A stretch of 64,000 bases of DNA from Streptomyces peucetius (lineage in GTDB: Bacteria > Actinomycetota > Actinomycetes > Streptomycetales > Streptomycetaceae). The first letter of the stretch is position 1. Each line of letters begins with the position of its first letter. The stretch spans positions 2,790,001-2,854,000 of the forward strand of contig NZ_CP107567.1 in assembly GCF_025854275.1 (NCBI RefSeq), written 5' to 3'. Made by a program: the position numbers and the translations under genes. Shown piece after piece: positions 7,346 to 16,057 of the stretch. The notes beneath the pieces were generated by a model. That model searched no databases and was not told where the DNA came from. It saw only the letters and a list, made by a program, of their open reading frames with translations.

Positions 7346-8743
7346 CTACCGGAGCGCTGCCTTCCGGCGGCGCTGCACCCGTCCTCGCCGCCGCCCCCGC
7401 CGGTCACCGGCGGCCGCTTCGCGCGGGTCGAGCCCGATCCAGATCCGCACCTCGGTGCCGCCGAGCACCGAGCTGCCGATCCGTACGTCGCCGCCCGTGG
7501 ACTCCGCGACCCGGCGCACGATGTCCAGGCCGAGTCCCGTCGAGCCCTCCCTGGCACCGCTGTTGCCGCGGGCCATCGCGGCGGCCGGGTCGGCGATGCC
7601 GGGGCCCGCGTCCGAGACCAGGACGATGACCGCGTCGTCGCCGTTGTGCACGTCCACGGAGAACGCCGTGCCCTCGGGGGTGTGCCGGAAGACGTTGCCG
7701 AGCAGCGCGTCGAGCGCGGCGGCCAGTTCGGGGCGGGCGACGGGGATGCGTACGGGCCGGTCCACTCCGGCGAGCCGGACCTTGCGGCCCTCGTCCTCCG
7801 CGAGCGCCGACCAGAATCCCATCCGTTCGCGGACCACCTCGGAGACGTCGCAGCCCGCGCCGGGCCCGGCCGCCGCGGTCTGCGGCTTGGCCTCGCGGGC
7901 GGTGCGGATGATGGTGTCGACCTCGCGCTCCAGCTGGGCGACGGCCTCCCGGGTCTGTTCGGCGGCGGCACTCTCCCCCAGTGACGCCGCGTTCAGCCGC
8001 AGCACGGTCAGCGGGGTGCGCAGCCGGTGCGAGAGGTCGGCGGCCAACTCGCGCTCGTTGGCGAGGAGCTGGACCACCTGGTCCGCCATCGAGTTGAACG
8101 CGACGGCCGCGGAGCGCAGTTCGGGCGGGCCCTCCTCCGGGACGCGCGCCCCGAGCCTGCCCTCCCCCAGGTCGTGCGCGGCGCCCGCGAGCCGCTGCGC
8201 CGGCTGCACCATCCGTACGCCCAGCCGGTCGGCGACCGCGACGGAGCCGACGATCAGCGCGACGCCGACGCCCGCGAGGACGAGCCAGGCGGTGTCGACG
8301 CCGTTGGAGACCTCGTCCTCCGGTACGTAGATCTCGACGACGGCGATCTGGCCGGTGCCGATCGCCGTCGGCTGGAGCAGGACGGAGCCGCCGGACACCT
8401 CGGCGATCGAGGCGCGGCCGATCCGTTCGACGGTCGCCAGGTCCTTCTTCGCCGCCCGCCGCTTGCCGATCTCCAGCGGCAGGCTGCCCGGTTCGCCGGA
8501 CGCCGGGATGTGGACGGCCATGCGGCCGACCGCACCGGCGGGTGTGGACTCCACGGCCCGCTCCAGCGGGCGGCGTTCGGTGGTCACGGTCAGGGTGGGG
8601 CCGATGGTCGCCGCCTGCCGTTCGGCGTTGGAGAAGGCGCGGTCGCGGGCCATCTCCTTGATGACGATCCCCAGCGGCAGCGCGAAGGCGAGTACGACCA
8701 TCACCGTGACGGCCAGGGAGACCTTGACGAGCGCCCATCTCAT
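7346..8743 (-). CDS. Two-component sensor histidine kinase
   Basis: A 465-residue membrane kinase. It has transmembrane helix 1 at about 7-28, an extracellular sensor of about 120 residues, helix 2 at about 153-172, then a HAMP linker. The dimerisation helix follows with phospho-acceptor H239 in LSHRLRTPLTVLRL. The HATPase domain shows an N box (LGNVFRHTPEGT), DAGPGI and GLGLDIV. The tail is strongly basic. It lies 16 bases after the response-regulator gene and is co-transcribed with it. The sensed signal is unknown; the sensor domain has no recognisable ligand motif. Confidence 0.93.
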   Translation of the reverse strand: MRWALVKVSLAVTVMVVLAFALPLGIVIKEMARDRAFSNAERQAATIGPTLTVTTERRPLERAVESTPAGAVGRMAVHIPASGEPGSLPLEIGKRRAAKKDLATVERIGRASIAEVSGGSVLLQPTAIGTGQIAVVEIYVPEDEVSNGVDTAWLVLAGVGVALIVGSVAVADRLGVRMVQPAQRLAGAAHDLGEGRLGARVPEEGPPELRSAAVAFNSMADQVVQLLANERELAADLSHRLRTPLTVLRLNAASLGESAAAEQTREAVAQLEREVDTIIRTAREAKPQTAAAGPGAGCDVSEVVRERMGFWSALAEDEGRKVRLAGVDRPVRIPVARPELAAALDALLGNVFRHTPEGTAFSVDVHNGDDAVIVLVSDAGPGIADPAAAMARGNSGAREGSTGLGLDIVRRVAESTGGDVRIGSSVLGGTEVRIWIGLDPREAAAGDRRGRRRGRVQRRRKAALR

Positions 8744-8759
8744 GGCCGGTGTCCTTCTC

Positions 8760-9458
8760 TCACGGCCGGTGTCCGGTCGGCGGCTCGAGCTTCACTCCGA
8801 CTCCCCGGAGCGTGTGCAGGTAGCGCGGCCGTGCCGCCGTCTCGCCGAGCTTGCGGCGCAGCCAGCTCAGATGGACGTCGATGGTCTGGTCGTCGCCGTA
8901 GCTCTGCTGCCAGACCTCGGCCAGCAGTTCCTTGCGGGGTACGACGACTCCGGGCCGGCCGGCGAGGAAGGCCAGCAGGTCGAACTCCCGGCGCGTGAGA
9001 TCCAGTCGGTCCCCGTCCAGCTCGGCCTGGCGGCGCAGCGGGTCGATGGACAGTCCGCCGACCTGGATCACGCGGGAGGGCGGCGCCTCGCCCGCCGCCC
9101 GGGAGCGGCGCAGCACGGCCGCCATCCTGGCCGACAGGTGCTCGACGGAGAACGGCTTGGTCAGATAGTCGTCGGCGCCGTCGTTGAGGAGCCGTACGAT
9201 CTCCGCCTCGTCGTCCCGCGCGGTCGCGATGATCACGGGCACGTCGGTGATGCCGCGGAGCATCTTCAGGGCCTCCGCGCCGTCCAGATCGGGCAGTCCG
9301 AGGTCCAGAACGACCACGTCGAACCGGATGTGGGCCACCTCGCGCAGCGCCTCGAGGGCCGTGCCGACGCTCCGTACCGTGTGGGAGGCCTCGGTCAAGT
9401 GCCTGATGAGGGCGGAGCGCACGAACTGGTCGTCCTCGACCACGAGCACACTTGCCAT
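8760..9458 (-). CDS. OmpR-family response regulator
   Basis: A 232-residue partner of the downstream kinase. The receiver domain carries the acidic pair in LVVEDD, phospho-acceptor D52 in VVLDLGLPDLDG, and the conserved Lys in LTKPFS. The C-terminal winged helix is typical (LTRREFDLLAFLA, IDVHLSWLRRKLG, YLHTLRGVGVKLEP). I take the ATG at 9458, since the protein then opens MASVLVVEDD; a GTG three codons earlier (9467) is also possible. Neither has a clear ribosome-binding site, so a very short leader is likely. Confidence 0.93.
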   Translation of the reverse strand: MASVLVVEDDQFVRSALIRHLTEASHTVRSVGTALEALREVAHIRFDVVVLDLGLPDLDGAEALKMLRGITDVPVIIATARDDEAEIVRLLNDGADDYLTKPFSVEHLSARMAAVLRRSRAAGEAPPSRVIQVGGLSIDPLRRQAELDGDRLDLTRREFDLLAFLAGRPGVVVPRKELLAEVWQQSYGDDQTIDVHLSWLRRKLGETAARPRYLHTLRGVGVKLEPPTGHRP

Positions 9459-9544
9459 GGGCGGCACCGTACGCCATCCGGGGGACGCGGGTCCGCCCCT
9501 CCCGTCCGGGACAACGCGGGGGCGGGTGGTGCACTATGGCCCGG

Positions 9545-10078
9545 ATGCATCGAGGACTCGTACATGCCCTGGCGTGGTCGCTGTCCACCGGCGCGGCGGT
9601 GACGCTGTCGTGGTGGGGCGTCCACACGGTCATGGCCGGAACCGCGTACGACCGGCCGCGCGCACTGCCCATCACCGCTCAGACCTCGACGGACCGGGCC
9701 GTGGAGCCGCAGGCGTCCTCGACGGCCCGTCCGCCGGCCCGGTCCCAGTCCCCGTCCCCGTCGCCGAGCAGCCGCCCTGCGAACACACCGCCGGCCTCAC
9801 CCACGAAGACCGCTCCTCCCGGGGAATCCCCCGCGGCGCCGTCTCCGCCGGAGTCCGGGAACGTGAAGGGCTACAACGTCAAGGGCGGCCGGGTGGTCTT
9901 CGACATCGGCGACAGCTCGGCGGAGCTGGTCTCCGCGACTCCCGCGGCGGACTGGCAGATGCAGGTGTGGAAGCAGCCGACGTGGATCCGGGTCACGTTC
10001 ACGCAGGACGGGCACGAGGTGTCGGTGTTCTGCACGTGGAACGGGCATCCGCCGATGGTCCAGTTCGACGAGCGCTGA
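9545..10078 (+). CDS. Signal-anchored extracytoplasmic protein, unknown function
   Basis: A 177-residue protein starting MHRGLVHALAWSLSTG; an ATG three codons earlier (9536) is possible. One hydrophobic segment (about 6-26) acts as a signal anchor. A Ser/Pro-rich linker (about 50-105) leads to a compact C-terminal domain (about 112-177, with GGRVVFDIGDSSAELVSATP and a WNGHPPMVQFDE end). No family is recognised. It diverges from the two-component operon with less than 90 bases between starts, so it may be a target or partner of that system; this is inference. Confidence 0.75.
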   Translation: MHRGLVHALAWSLSTGAAVTLSWWGVHTVMAGTAYDRPRALPITAQTSTDRAVEPQASSTARPPARSQSPSPSPSSRPANTPPASPTKTAPPGESPAAPSPPESGNVKGYNVKGGRVVFDIGDSSAELVSATPAADWQMQVWKQPTWIRVTFTQDGHEVSVFCTWNGHPPMVQFDER

Positions 10079-10106
10079 AGCGGTCGGGTGCCCAAGCGCC
10101 GCCGTG

Positions 10107-10970
10107 TCAGCGGAAGACGGCCGGCGGCGGTACCGGCGACGGCTTGGCGCTCGCGTCCGAGACGGGCCCCGCCCCGCCCGTGAAGTCGGCCAGCGCCCGC
10201 CCGTGTTCGACGCGGCCGGCGAACGGGTCGCCGGCGACCCGGCGGGTGAACTCGGCGACCGGGAGCGCGGTGTCCGACGCCAGCAGCACGGCGTTGCCGA
10301 AGCGGCGGCCGCGCAGCACGGTCGGGTCGGCGGCGAGCGCGAGCTCCGGGAAGACGGCGGCGACCGTGGCGATCTGGGCCCGCAGATGCGTGAGCGGCGG
10401 CCCGTCGGCGATGTTGGCGGCGTAGCAGCCGCCGGGCTTCATCGCCCTGCGCACCTCTGCGAGGAACTCGGTGCTGGTCAGATGCGCCGGGGTGCGCGCA
10501 CCGCTGAACACGTCCGCGATCACCAGGTCCGCCCAGCCGTCCGGCACCTTCGCCAGTCCGGCCCGCGCGTCGAGCGACCGCACCCGTATCCGCGCGCCGG
10601 GGTCCAGGGGGAGCCGTTCCCGTACGAGTTGGACGAGGGCCGCGTCGAGTTCGACGACCTGCTGGGTGGAGCGGGGGCGGGTGGCGGCGACGTACCGGGC
10701 GAGAGTGAAGGCACCGCCGCCGAGGTGCACGACGTGCAGCGGCCGTCCCGCGGGGGCGGCCAGATCCACCGCGTGGCCGAGCCTGCGCTGGTACTCGAAG
10801 GACAGGTGGGCCGGGTCGTCGAGATCCACGTGCGACTGCGGGGCGCCGTCGATGAGCAGCGTCCATCCGCGCGGGCGTTCCCGGTCGGGTATCAGCTCCG
10901 CGAGCCCGCCGTCCACGGCCGCGACGACGGCCTCGGTGCCACCGCCCCCACGCCGCCTGTTCTTCGCCAC
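10107..10970 (-). CDS. Spermidine-synthase-like methyltransferase-fold protein
   Basis: A 287-residue cytoplasmic protein of the polyamine-synthase/class I methyltransferase superfamily. Motif I is LHVVHLGGGAFTLARY, the acidic ribose-binding residue is in QQVVELDAALV, and DLVIADVFSGARTP occupies the catalytic-loop position. Streptomycetes have several such proteins; whether this one transfers aminopropyl groups is uncertain because the gate-keeping Asp pair of true SpeE cannot be confirmed by eye. It converges with the 9545-10078 gene. Confidence 0.8.
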   Translation of the reverse strand: MAKNRRRGGGGTEAVVAAVDGGLAELIPDRERPRGWTLLIDGAPQSHVDLDDPAHLSFEYQRRLGHAVDLAAPAGRPLHVVHLGGGAFTLARYVAATRPRSTQQVVELDAALVQLVRERLPLDPGARIRVRSLDARAGLAKVPDGWADLVIADVFSGARTPAHLTSTEFLAEVRRAMKPGGCYAANIADGPPLTHLRAQIATVAAVFPELALAADPTVLRGRRFGNAVLLASDTALPVAEFTRRVAGDPFAGRVEHGRALADFTGGAGPVSDASAKPSPVPPPAVFR

Positions 10971-11039
10971 GCGTCCATTATCGCCCTGCTCCCGGGGCCC
11001 CGCGTCCGCGCGGTCGGGAGCACGGCCGTCACGGCTGCG

Positions 11040-11498
11040 TCAGCGGCAGTTGTCCGCCGCCTCGATCAGGCGGGCCGCCTCGCCGAGCGCCTCGCGCAGG
11101 ACCGCCGGGTCGGTGACCGCACCGGCGTCGTCACCGGGCGGCAGCAGCCAGCCGGAGCCGGTGACCGGCGACTCCGGCGGAATGCGCAGGCCGCGGCCCG
11201 ACGTCTGTGTGCACGCGCTGCCGGGCATGTCCCAGGCGTCGGCGGTGCCCGGCGGAACGAGGAAGCCGAGGGTGTCGCACGCCCCGTCGTGGAGCACCGG
11301 GCCGACGGCGGGGGCAGCGGCACGGCGCAGGATGTCGACCGCCTCGAGCCCCTGCCGGGCGGGGACGGTCACCAGGTCGCAGGGCCCCGCGGCCCCTGCG
11401 GGGCCCGCCCTCCCCACCACGCCGGGAGCGGGCGGTGCGCTGCTGTCCGGGCTGGGCAGGTGCCCGGCCGTGGTCGAGGGCGTCGCACTGGTCTCCAT
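11040..11498 (-). CDS. Conserved hypothetical protein
   Basis: A 152-residue protein from an ATG at 11498 with GGAGG close upstream. The start has a Thr/Ser/Pro stretch without a clear signal peptide. The body contains LVTVPARQGLEAVDILRRAA and two well-spaced Cys residues (GACDTLGFLVP and GSACTQT), then GSGWLLPPGD. It reads like a soluble protein with a substrate pocket, but I cannot name a family. Its start faces the next gene across 239 bases, where an inverted repeat lies, so the two may share regulation. Confidence 0.65.
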   Translation of the reverse strand: METSATPSTTAGHLPSPDSSAPPAPGVVGRAGPAGAAGPCDLVTVPARQGLEAVDILRRAAAPAVGPVLHDGACDTLGFLVPPGTADAWDMPGSACTQTSGRGLRIPPESPVTGSGWLLPPGDDAGAVTDPAVLREALGEAARLIEAADNCR

Positions 11499-11667
11499 GC
11501 CGACCTCCAACAAGGGGATCCCCTCCTCGCTCGAGTGGAGACACGTGACGCGCCTCCGTACGGTTCAACGCCCGTGCGCGTCAACGGCTACGGCGGCACG
11601 CCGCCGCAATGGATGGCAGTTCATGGCAGATCGTCGGCGAGATGTCCTATTTGTTGTCAAAGCCGGT

Positions 11668-11683
11668 GTGAGCGAGCTCTCAC
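11668..11683. promoter_or_regulatory. Inverted repeat between divergent genes
   Basis: GTGAGCGAGCTCTCAC, an inverted repeat with five-base arms (GTGAG/CTCAC) and a six-base AGCT-containing centre, in the 239-base divergent region before 11738. Operator-like, but the cognate regulator is unknown. Confidence 0.4.
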
Positions 11684-11737
11684 AGCAGGTACGTTCTTGC
11701 CCGCCGGAATCCGGCCGCACCAAGAGAGGGCTCGGCC

Positions 11738-13153
11738 ATGGCGTCGTCGTCGAAGGCATCACGGGCAGGCGTTCCCCCCGTACCCAACCTGGCTTTCCGC
11801 CGGCTGCGGGGGCACCGCTCGCCCGGCGAGTTCGCGACGGCCGTACGCCGGGCCGCCCGCGAGATCGGTGAGCAGGTGTCCTGCGACGCCCGCTACATCG
11901 GCCGGGTCGAGTCCGGCGAGATCCGCTGCCCGAACTACGCGTACGAGCGGGTGTTCCTGCACATGTTCCCCGGCCTCGCGCTGACGGACCTGGGCTTCAC
12001 GGCCCGGGAACAGGTGCGCGGGCGGGGGGCGCGGAACCGGGCGGGCTCCGGACCCGACCGGCCGACGGGCGGACCGGGAGACCCGGCCGGCCCGAACCAC
12101 CATCCCTGCTGCCCCTTCCCCATGGGCAGCGGCGCAGACAGCGACGAGGAGAGCGACGTGCTGCGTCGCGCATTCATGACGAGCGGCTCCGCCACGGTGG
12201 CGGCCGCGTCCCTGGGACTCGGTCCCGGGTCCGTGCCCGGCCGGCCACGGGTCGGCGAGAGCGAGGTCCGTGCCGTCGAGGAGGCCGTGCGCCGTATCCG
12301 GCTCCTCGACGACCGGCACGGCGCCGACGGTCTCTACCGGCAGGCGGCGAAGCCGCTGCGGGCCGCCTACGCGCTGCTCGACGCGGGCACCACGGCCCGC
12401 AGATCGACGGAGGAACGGCTGCACACGGGCGCCGGCGAACTCGCCATCTCGGTGGGCTGGCTCGCCCACGACTCCGGCCGGTTCGAGGACGCCCGCTCCC
12501 ACTACGCCGAGGCGCTGGCGACCGCGCGCGTGGCCGGCGACCCGGGCCTGGAGGCCCATGCGTTCTGCAACACGTCGTTCCTGGCCAGGGACGCGGGCCG
12601 GCCAAGGGAGGCCGTACGCACCGCGCAGGCCGGCCAGCGGGCGGCCCGGCAGGTGGCCTCGCCGCGCCTGCTGTCCCTGCTCGCGCTCCGGGAGGCGGGC
12701 GGCTGGGCGGGGCTCGGCGACCGGGCGAGCTGCGAGCAGTCGCTGGCACGGGCGCACGCGTACTTCGCGCGGGGCGCGTCGGGGGCGGACCCGGAGTGGA
12801 TGTCGTTCTTCGCCGAACCCGAACTGGAGGCCCTCCAGGCCCAGTGCTGGTCGGCACTGGGCGAGTGGTCCCGCGCGGCCCGCCACGCGGAACGCGCGGC
12901 GACGCTCCAGGACCGGCGTTTCACACGCAACCTCGCGCTCTACCGGGCCGAACTGGCCGCGGACCTGGCACGGGCCGGCGCGCCCGACGAGGCGGCGGTG
13001 GCGGGCGAGCAGGTGCTCGACCTGCTGGGCGAGGTCCGGTCGTCACGGATCGAGTCGATGCTGGCGGACACGGCGAAGGTCCTGCTGCCGCACAGCCGGA
13101 CGCCTGCGGTGGCGTCCTTCCTCCACCGCCGCACGACGCCCCACCCCGCGTGA
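11738..13153 (+). CDS. HTH/TPR-type regulatory protein
   Basis: A 471-residue protein. The N-terminal 80 residues (LRGHRSPGEFATAVRRAARE and YIGRVESGEIRCPNYAYERV) have the helix-turn-helix-like pattern of Streptomyces XRE-type regulators. A Gly/Pro-rich linker with CCPF follows. RRAFMTSGSATVAAASLGLG looks like a twin-arginine-type stretch but is internal, so probably not a signal. From about residue 175 the protein is a run of Ala/Leu/Arg helices resembling tetratricopeptide repeats. Such proteins act as regulators of development or antibiotic production, sometimes with a peptide or protein partner. The ATG at 11738 has AGAGAGGG upstream. No partner gene is adjacent. Confidence 0.75.
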   Translation: MASSSKASRAGVPPVPNLAFRRLRGHRSPGEFATAVRRAAREIGEQVSCDARYIGRVESGEIRCPNYAYERVFLHMFPGLALTDLGFTAREQVRGRGARNRAGSGPDRPTGGPGDPAGPNHHPCCPFPMGSGADSDEESDVLRRAFMTSGSATVAAASLGLGPGSVPGRPRVGESEVRAVEEAVRRIRLLDDRHGADGLYRQAAKPLRAAYALLDAGTTARRSTEERLHTGAGELAISVGWLAHDSGRFEDARSHYAEALATARVAGDPGLEAHAFCNTSFLARDAGRPREAVRTAQAGQRAARQVASPRLLSLLALREAGGWAGLGDRASCEQSLARAHAYFARGASGADPEWMSFFAEPELEALQAQCWSALGEWSRAARHAERAATLQDRRFTRNLALYRAELAADLARAGAPDEAAVAGEQVLDLLGEVRSSRIESMLADTAKVLLPHSRTPAVASFLHRRTTPHPA

Positions 13154-13170
13154 CGCGTCACGCCCCCGAA

Positions 13171-13310
13171 CCGGCACCGCGCGAAGCGCGGTACAGGTCC
13201 TGGAGGTCCCCCCACGCCGCCAGGCGTAGGGGGAGGAGCCCGGTTCGGCAAGGGGCGGGTAGGGGAACTGCCCGCCGCAGGCGCCACGCACCCGCACCGC
13301 GCCCGCGCCG
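13171..13310. repeat. Dispersed Streptomyces intergenic element
   Basis: GC-rich intergenic sequence with a small hairpin (ACCGCGC-GAA-GCGCGGT, 13176-13192) and the shared motif CCCGCCGCAGGCG at 13271-13283, which continues CCACGCACCCGCACC as in the copy near 29480. It separates two convergent genes and probably terminates both. Confidence 0.6.
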
Positions 13311-13313
13311 GCG

Positions 13314-13910
13314 TCACCCCTCCTGATGCCCCGTGTCGTTCCAGCGCTCGATCGCCGGCTCCCCGTACGCCCACCCCAGCACCGACAGGCTCGTCGGATC
13401 GAGCCGGATGCGCGCCCCGAAGGAGACGTCCTCGCCCAGCCAGCGCGCGCCGAGCGAGCGCAGGATGTGGCCGTGGGCGAAGACGAGCACGTCGCGGTCG
13501 GCGGAGCGGGCCCACTCGACGACCTCGTCCACGCGGGCCGAGACGTCCGCGAGGCTCTCGCCCCCGGGCACGCCGTCGCGCCACAGCAGCCAGCCGGGCC
13601 GGATCGCATGGATCTCGGTCGGGGTCATGCCCTCGTACGCCCCGTAGTCCCATTCCATCAGCGCGTCCCAGGGCCGCGCCCGTTCCCCGAAGCCGGCGAG
13701 CTCGCAGGTCTCGCTCGCCCGGACCAGCGGGCTGGTGCGGACCTCGACGCCGTCGAGCCCCGACCACGGCGCGCGGTGCAGCCGCTCACCCAGCAGCTTC
13801 GCGCCGCGCCGGCCCTCTTCGAGCAGGGGGATGTCCGTCCTGCCGGTGTGTTTGCCGAGCAGTGACCATTCGGTCTGGCCGTGCCGGGCGAGCAGGATCC
13901 GCGGTGCCAT
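13314..13910 (-). CDS. Histidine phosphatase family protein
   Basis: A 198-residue cytoplasmic enzyme of the phosphoglycerate-mutase-like superfamily. The catalytic RHG motif is near the start ([12 protein letters not shown], His10), the proton donor lies in [11 protein letters not shown], and the second His is in [14 protein letters not shown] lies upstream of the ATG at 13910. The length is typical for small broad-range phosphatases or phosphoglycerate mutase-like proteins. The substrate cannot be told from sequence. Confidence 0.92.
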   Translation of the reverse strand: MAPRILLARHGQTEWSLLGKHTGRTDIPLLEEGRRGAKLLGERLHRAPWSGLDGVEVRTSPLVRASETCELAGFGERARPWDALMEWDYGAYEGMTPTEIHAIRPGWLLWRDGVPGGESLADVSARVDEVVEWARSADRDVLVFAHGHILRSLGARWLGEDVSFGARIRLDPTSLSVLGWAYGEPAIERWNDTGHQEG

Positions 13911-14091
13911 GGGTGGCTCTCCTGAAGTTCACGATCGGATGTCGTTCCATCATCCCGCACGTGAATCACAGGCAACCTCCGGGACGATCGCGGCGTCCCC
14001 TTTCAGGTACGCGTGATCGCGCCCGCAGGTCGTCGCCGCCGCCGACGAGCCGGACGCGGACCGAGCCCCGGACCGAGACGGAGACCGACGG

Positions 14092-14970
14092 ATGCCGCAG
14101 ACCGCACCTCGCCACCGGCCCCGCTGGTGGACCGAGCTGCTGCTGATCGCCGTCGTCTACGCCGCGTACTCGGGCGGCCGGCTCCTCGCGCGCGGCGACG
14201 TCTCGACGGCGGTCGGCCACGGCCTCGCGATACTCCGGGCCGAGAAGGCACTCCTGCTCAACGCGGAACATCCGCTGAACCGTCTCTTCACCGATGTCCC
14301 CGCCCTCGGCATACCGGCCGACTTCGTCTACGCCTCCCTGCACTACCTGGTCACCCCGGCCGTGCTGGTGTGGCTCTTCCGCCGCCGCCCGGTCCACTAC
14401 CGCGCGGCCCGCACCTGGCTGATGGTCTCCACTCTCCTCGGACTGGTGGGCTTCACGCTGATGCCGACCTGTCCGCCACGGCTCCTGGACGCCGGTCACG
14501 GCTTCGTCGACACGATGGCGCAGTACAGCTCGTACGGCTGGTGGGGCACGGAGGCGAGCGCGCCGCGCGGCCTCGGCGGGATGACGAACCAGTACGCGGC
14601 GATGCCGAGCCTGCACGTCGGCTGGGCCCTGTGGTGCGGTGTGATGCTGTGGCGGCACGGCCGTACACCGCTGCTGCGGGCGCTCGCCGTCGCCTACCCG
14701 CTACTCACCACGGTCGTGGTCATGGGTACCGCGAACCACTACTTCCTCGACGCGGTCGCCGGCGCGGCCGTCATGGGTGCCGGCGCGCTGCTGACCGGGC
14801 CCGCGACGCGGCTCGCCGACCTGGTGCGCGGCCGGTTCGGGTTCGCCGTGACCGCCTCGGCATCCACCGTTGTCGGTGGCGGATGCGAGACTTCCGCGGG
14901 TGAGCGAATCCCTGGGCAGCGGACCCCCTCCGCAGGCGCCGACGACAGCACTCCGGCAGCGGCTCGCTGA
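14092..14970 (+). CDS. PAP2-superfamily membrane phosphatase or transferase
   Basis: A 292-residue polytopic membrane protein with about six hydrophobic segments. The PAP2 motifs are present: AAMPSLHVGWALW and GTANHYFLDAVAGAAVMG, with catalytic His in SLHVGW and in NHYFLD. The arrangement is that of the actinobacterial PAP2 group related to inositol-phosphoceramide synthase, acting on lipid phosphates at the outer face of the membrane. The last 45 residues after the final helix are low-complexity and overlap the start of the next gene in another frame, so the true C-terminus is functionally unimportant or the next start lies further in. Confidence 0.88.
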   Translation: MPQTAPRHRPRWWTELLLIAVVYAAYSGGRLLARGDVSTAVGHGLAILRAEKALLLNAEHPLNRLFTDVPALGIPADFVYASLHYLVTPAVLVWLFRRRPVHYRAARTWLMVSTLLGLVGFTLMPTCPPRLLDAGHGFVDTMAQYSSYGWWGTEASAPRGLGGMTNQYAAMPSLHVGWALWCGVMLWRHGRTPLLRALAVAYPLLTTVVVMGTANHYFLDAVAGAAVMGAGALLTGPATRLADLVRGRFGFAVTASASTVVGGGCETSAGERIPGQRTPSAGADDSTPAAAR

Positions 14971-16057
14971 GCTGCGCGGTCCTGCCGCGCAGCCCCATCC
15001 GCTCGATGCCCGCGCCCTGGCGGCACTCGCCGCCAACCCGGGGTGCGAGCGCCGCGCGCTGCTGGACGGCGCCGGGGTGGACAAGGCGGCGCTGGCCTCG
15101 GCGCTCGGTTCGCCGGGGACGTTCGGGCAGTCGCAGTTCGCGTTCGTGCGGGGCAACGCCTTCGAGGCGAAGGTCAAGGCGGACGGCGGCAAGGAACTGC
15201 TGCGTCTGCTCGGCCTGGACGACCCGGCCGGTGCACTGGTGCCGGACCTGGCGGCCGCCGGGCCCGAGGGCCGCGCGGCGCGTACGACGCTGGCGCTGCG
15301 CGAAGCGACGGCGGCCGGGGCGTGGACGCTGCTCGACCATCCGCTGCTAGCCCTGGACGTGGCGGGCTCCCCCGCGTATCTGGAGCCGGACGCGGTGGTC
15401 GTGGGCCCCGACGGCCGGTGGACGGTCGTGGAGATCAAGTCGTTCCCGATGATCGACGCGTCGGCGGACGCGTCGAAGGTCGGCGCCGCCGCCCGCCAGG
15501 CCGCGGTGTACGTCCTGGCCCTGGAGCGGGTCGCCGCCGTCACGGACGACGCGCGGGTCGCGCACAGCATCCTGCTGGTCTGCCCCAAGGACTTCTCCAA
15601 CCTGCCGACCGCGTCCGTCGTGGACGTGCGCAAGCAGCTCTCCGTGACCCGCCGTCAGCTGGCCAGGCTGACCCGCGTCGAGGACATCGCGGCCGCGCTG
15701 CCCGAGGGGGTCACCTTCGACCTCGAGGCGTGCTCGGCCGACGAGCTGACGGCCGCGGTCGAGTCGGTCCCGCACGCGTACGCACCCGAGTGCCTGGCCG
15801 CCTGCGAGCTGGCGTTCCACTGCCGCGACCGGGCCCGGCAGGCCGGTGCGGTGGAAACGCTGGGCCGGTCGGTCCGCGGGGAGCTGGGCGGGCTGACGAC
15901 GGTGGGCGGCGTGCTGGCGGCCGCGCGCGGCGAGGCGGGCGACCCGGCCGATCCGGCGGTGGCCGCGCTCCGGCGGGCCGCGGCGCTGCGGGCGGAGGCG
16001 CTCGCGGAGGCGCCGGCGGCCAGGGCCGGGGCGCAGGAGGCGGGCGTATGTCGCTGA
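14900..16057 (+). CDS. RecB/Cas4-like PD-(D/E)XK nuclease with C-terminal cysteine cluster
   Basis: A 385-residue protein from a GTG at 14900 (MSESLGSG); a GTG ten codons earlier is possible and neither has a strong leader. Nuclease residues appear in family order: RGNAFEAK (E89), LEPDAVV (D164), VVEIKSF (E178, K180), then a QAAVYVLAL helix. Near the end, PECLAACELAFHC gives C298, C302 and C308, the spacing style of the Fe-S-cluster cysteines that hold the C-terminus of Cas4, AddB and Dna2 nucleases. It overlaps the PAP2 gene by 71 bases and the next gene by 10. With the SF1 helicase two genes on, it looks like a split Dna2-type end-processing machine. Confidence 0.75.
   Translation: MSESLGSGPPPQAPTTALRQRLAELRGPAAQPHPLDARALAALAANPGCERRALLDGAGVDKAALASALGSPGTFGQSQFAFVRGNAFEAKVKADGGKELLRLLGLDDPAGALVPDLAAAGPEGRAARTTLALREATAAGAWTLLDHPLLALDVAGSPAYLEPDAVVVGPDGRWTVVEIKSFPMIDASADASKVGAAARQAAVYVLALERVAAVTDDARVAHSILLVCPKDFSNLPTASVVDVRKQLSVTRRQLARLTRVEDIAAALPEGVTFDLEACSADELTAAVESVPHAYAPECLAACELAFHCRDRARQAGAVETLGRSVRGELGGLTTVGGVLAAARGEAGDPADPAVAALRRAAALRAEALAEAPAARAGAQEAGVCR

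Noticed and set aside
5105..7984. A 959-codon plus-strand open frame across the cebR upstream region and chitinase
   Set aside because: Mirror of the minus-strand chitinase and kinase genes; composition is the Arg/Gly-rich pattern of a GC-rich antisense frame.
12180..12240. Twin-arginine export signal inside the 11738 regulator
   Set aside because: The RRAFMTSG stretch is about 150 residues into a soluble regulator-like protein, so a functional Tat signal is unlikely unless translation starts internally.
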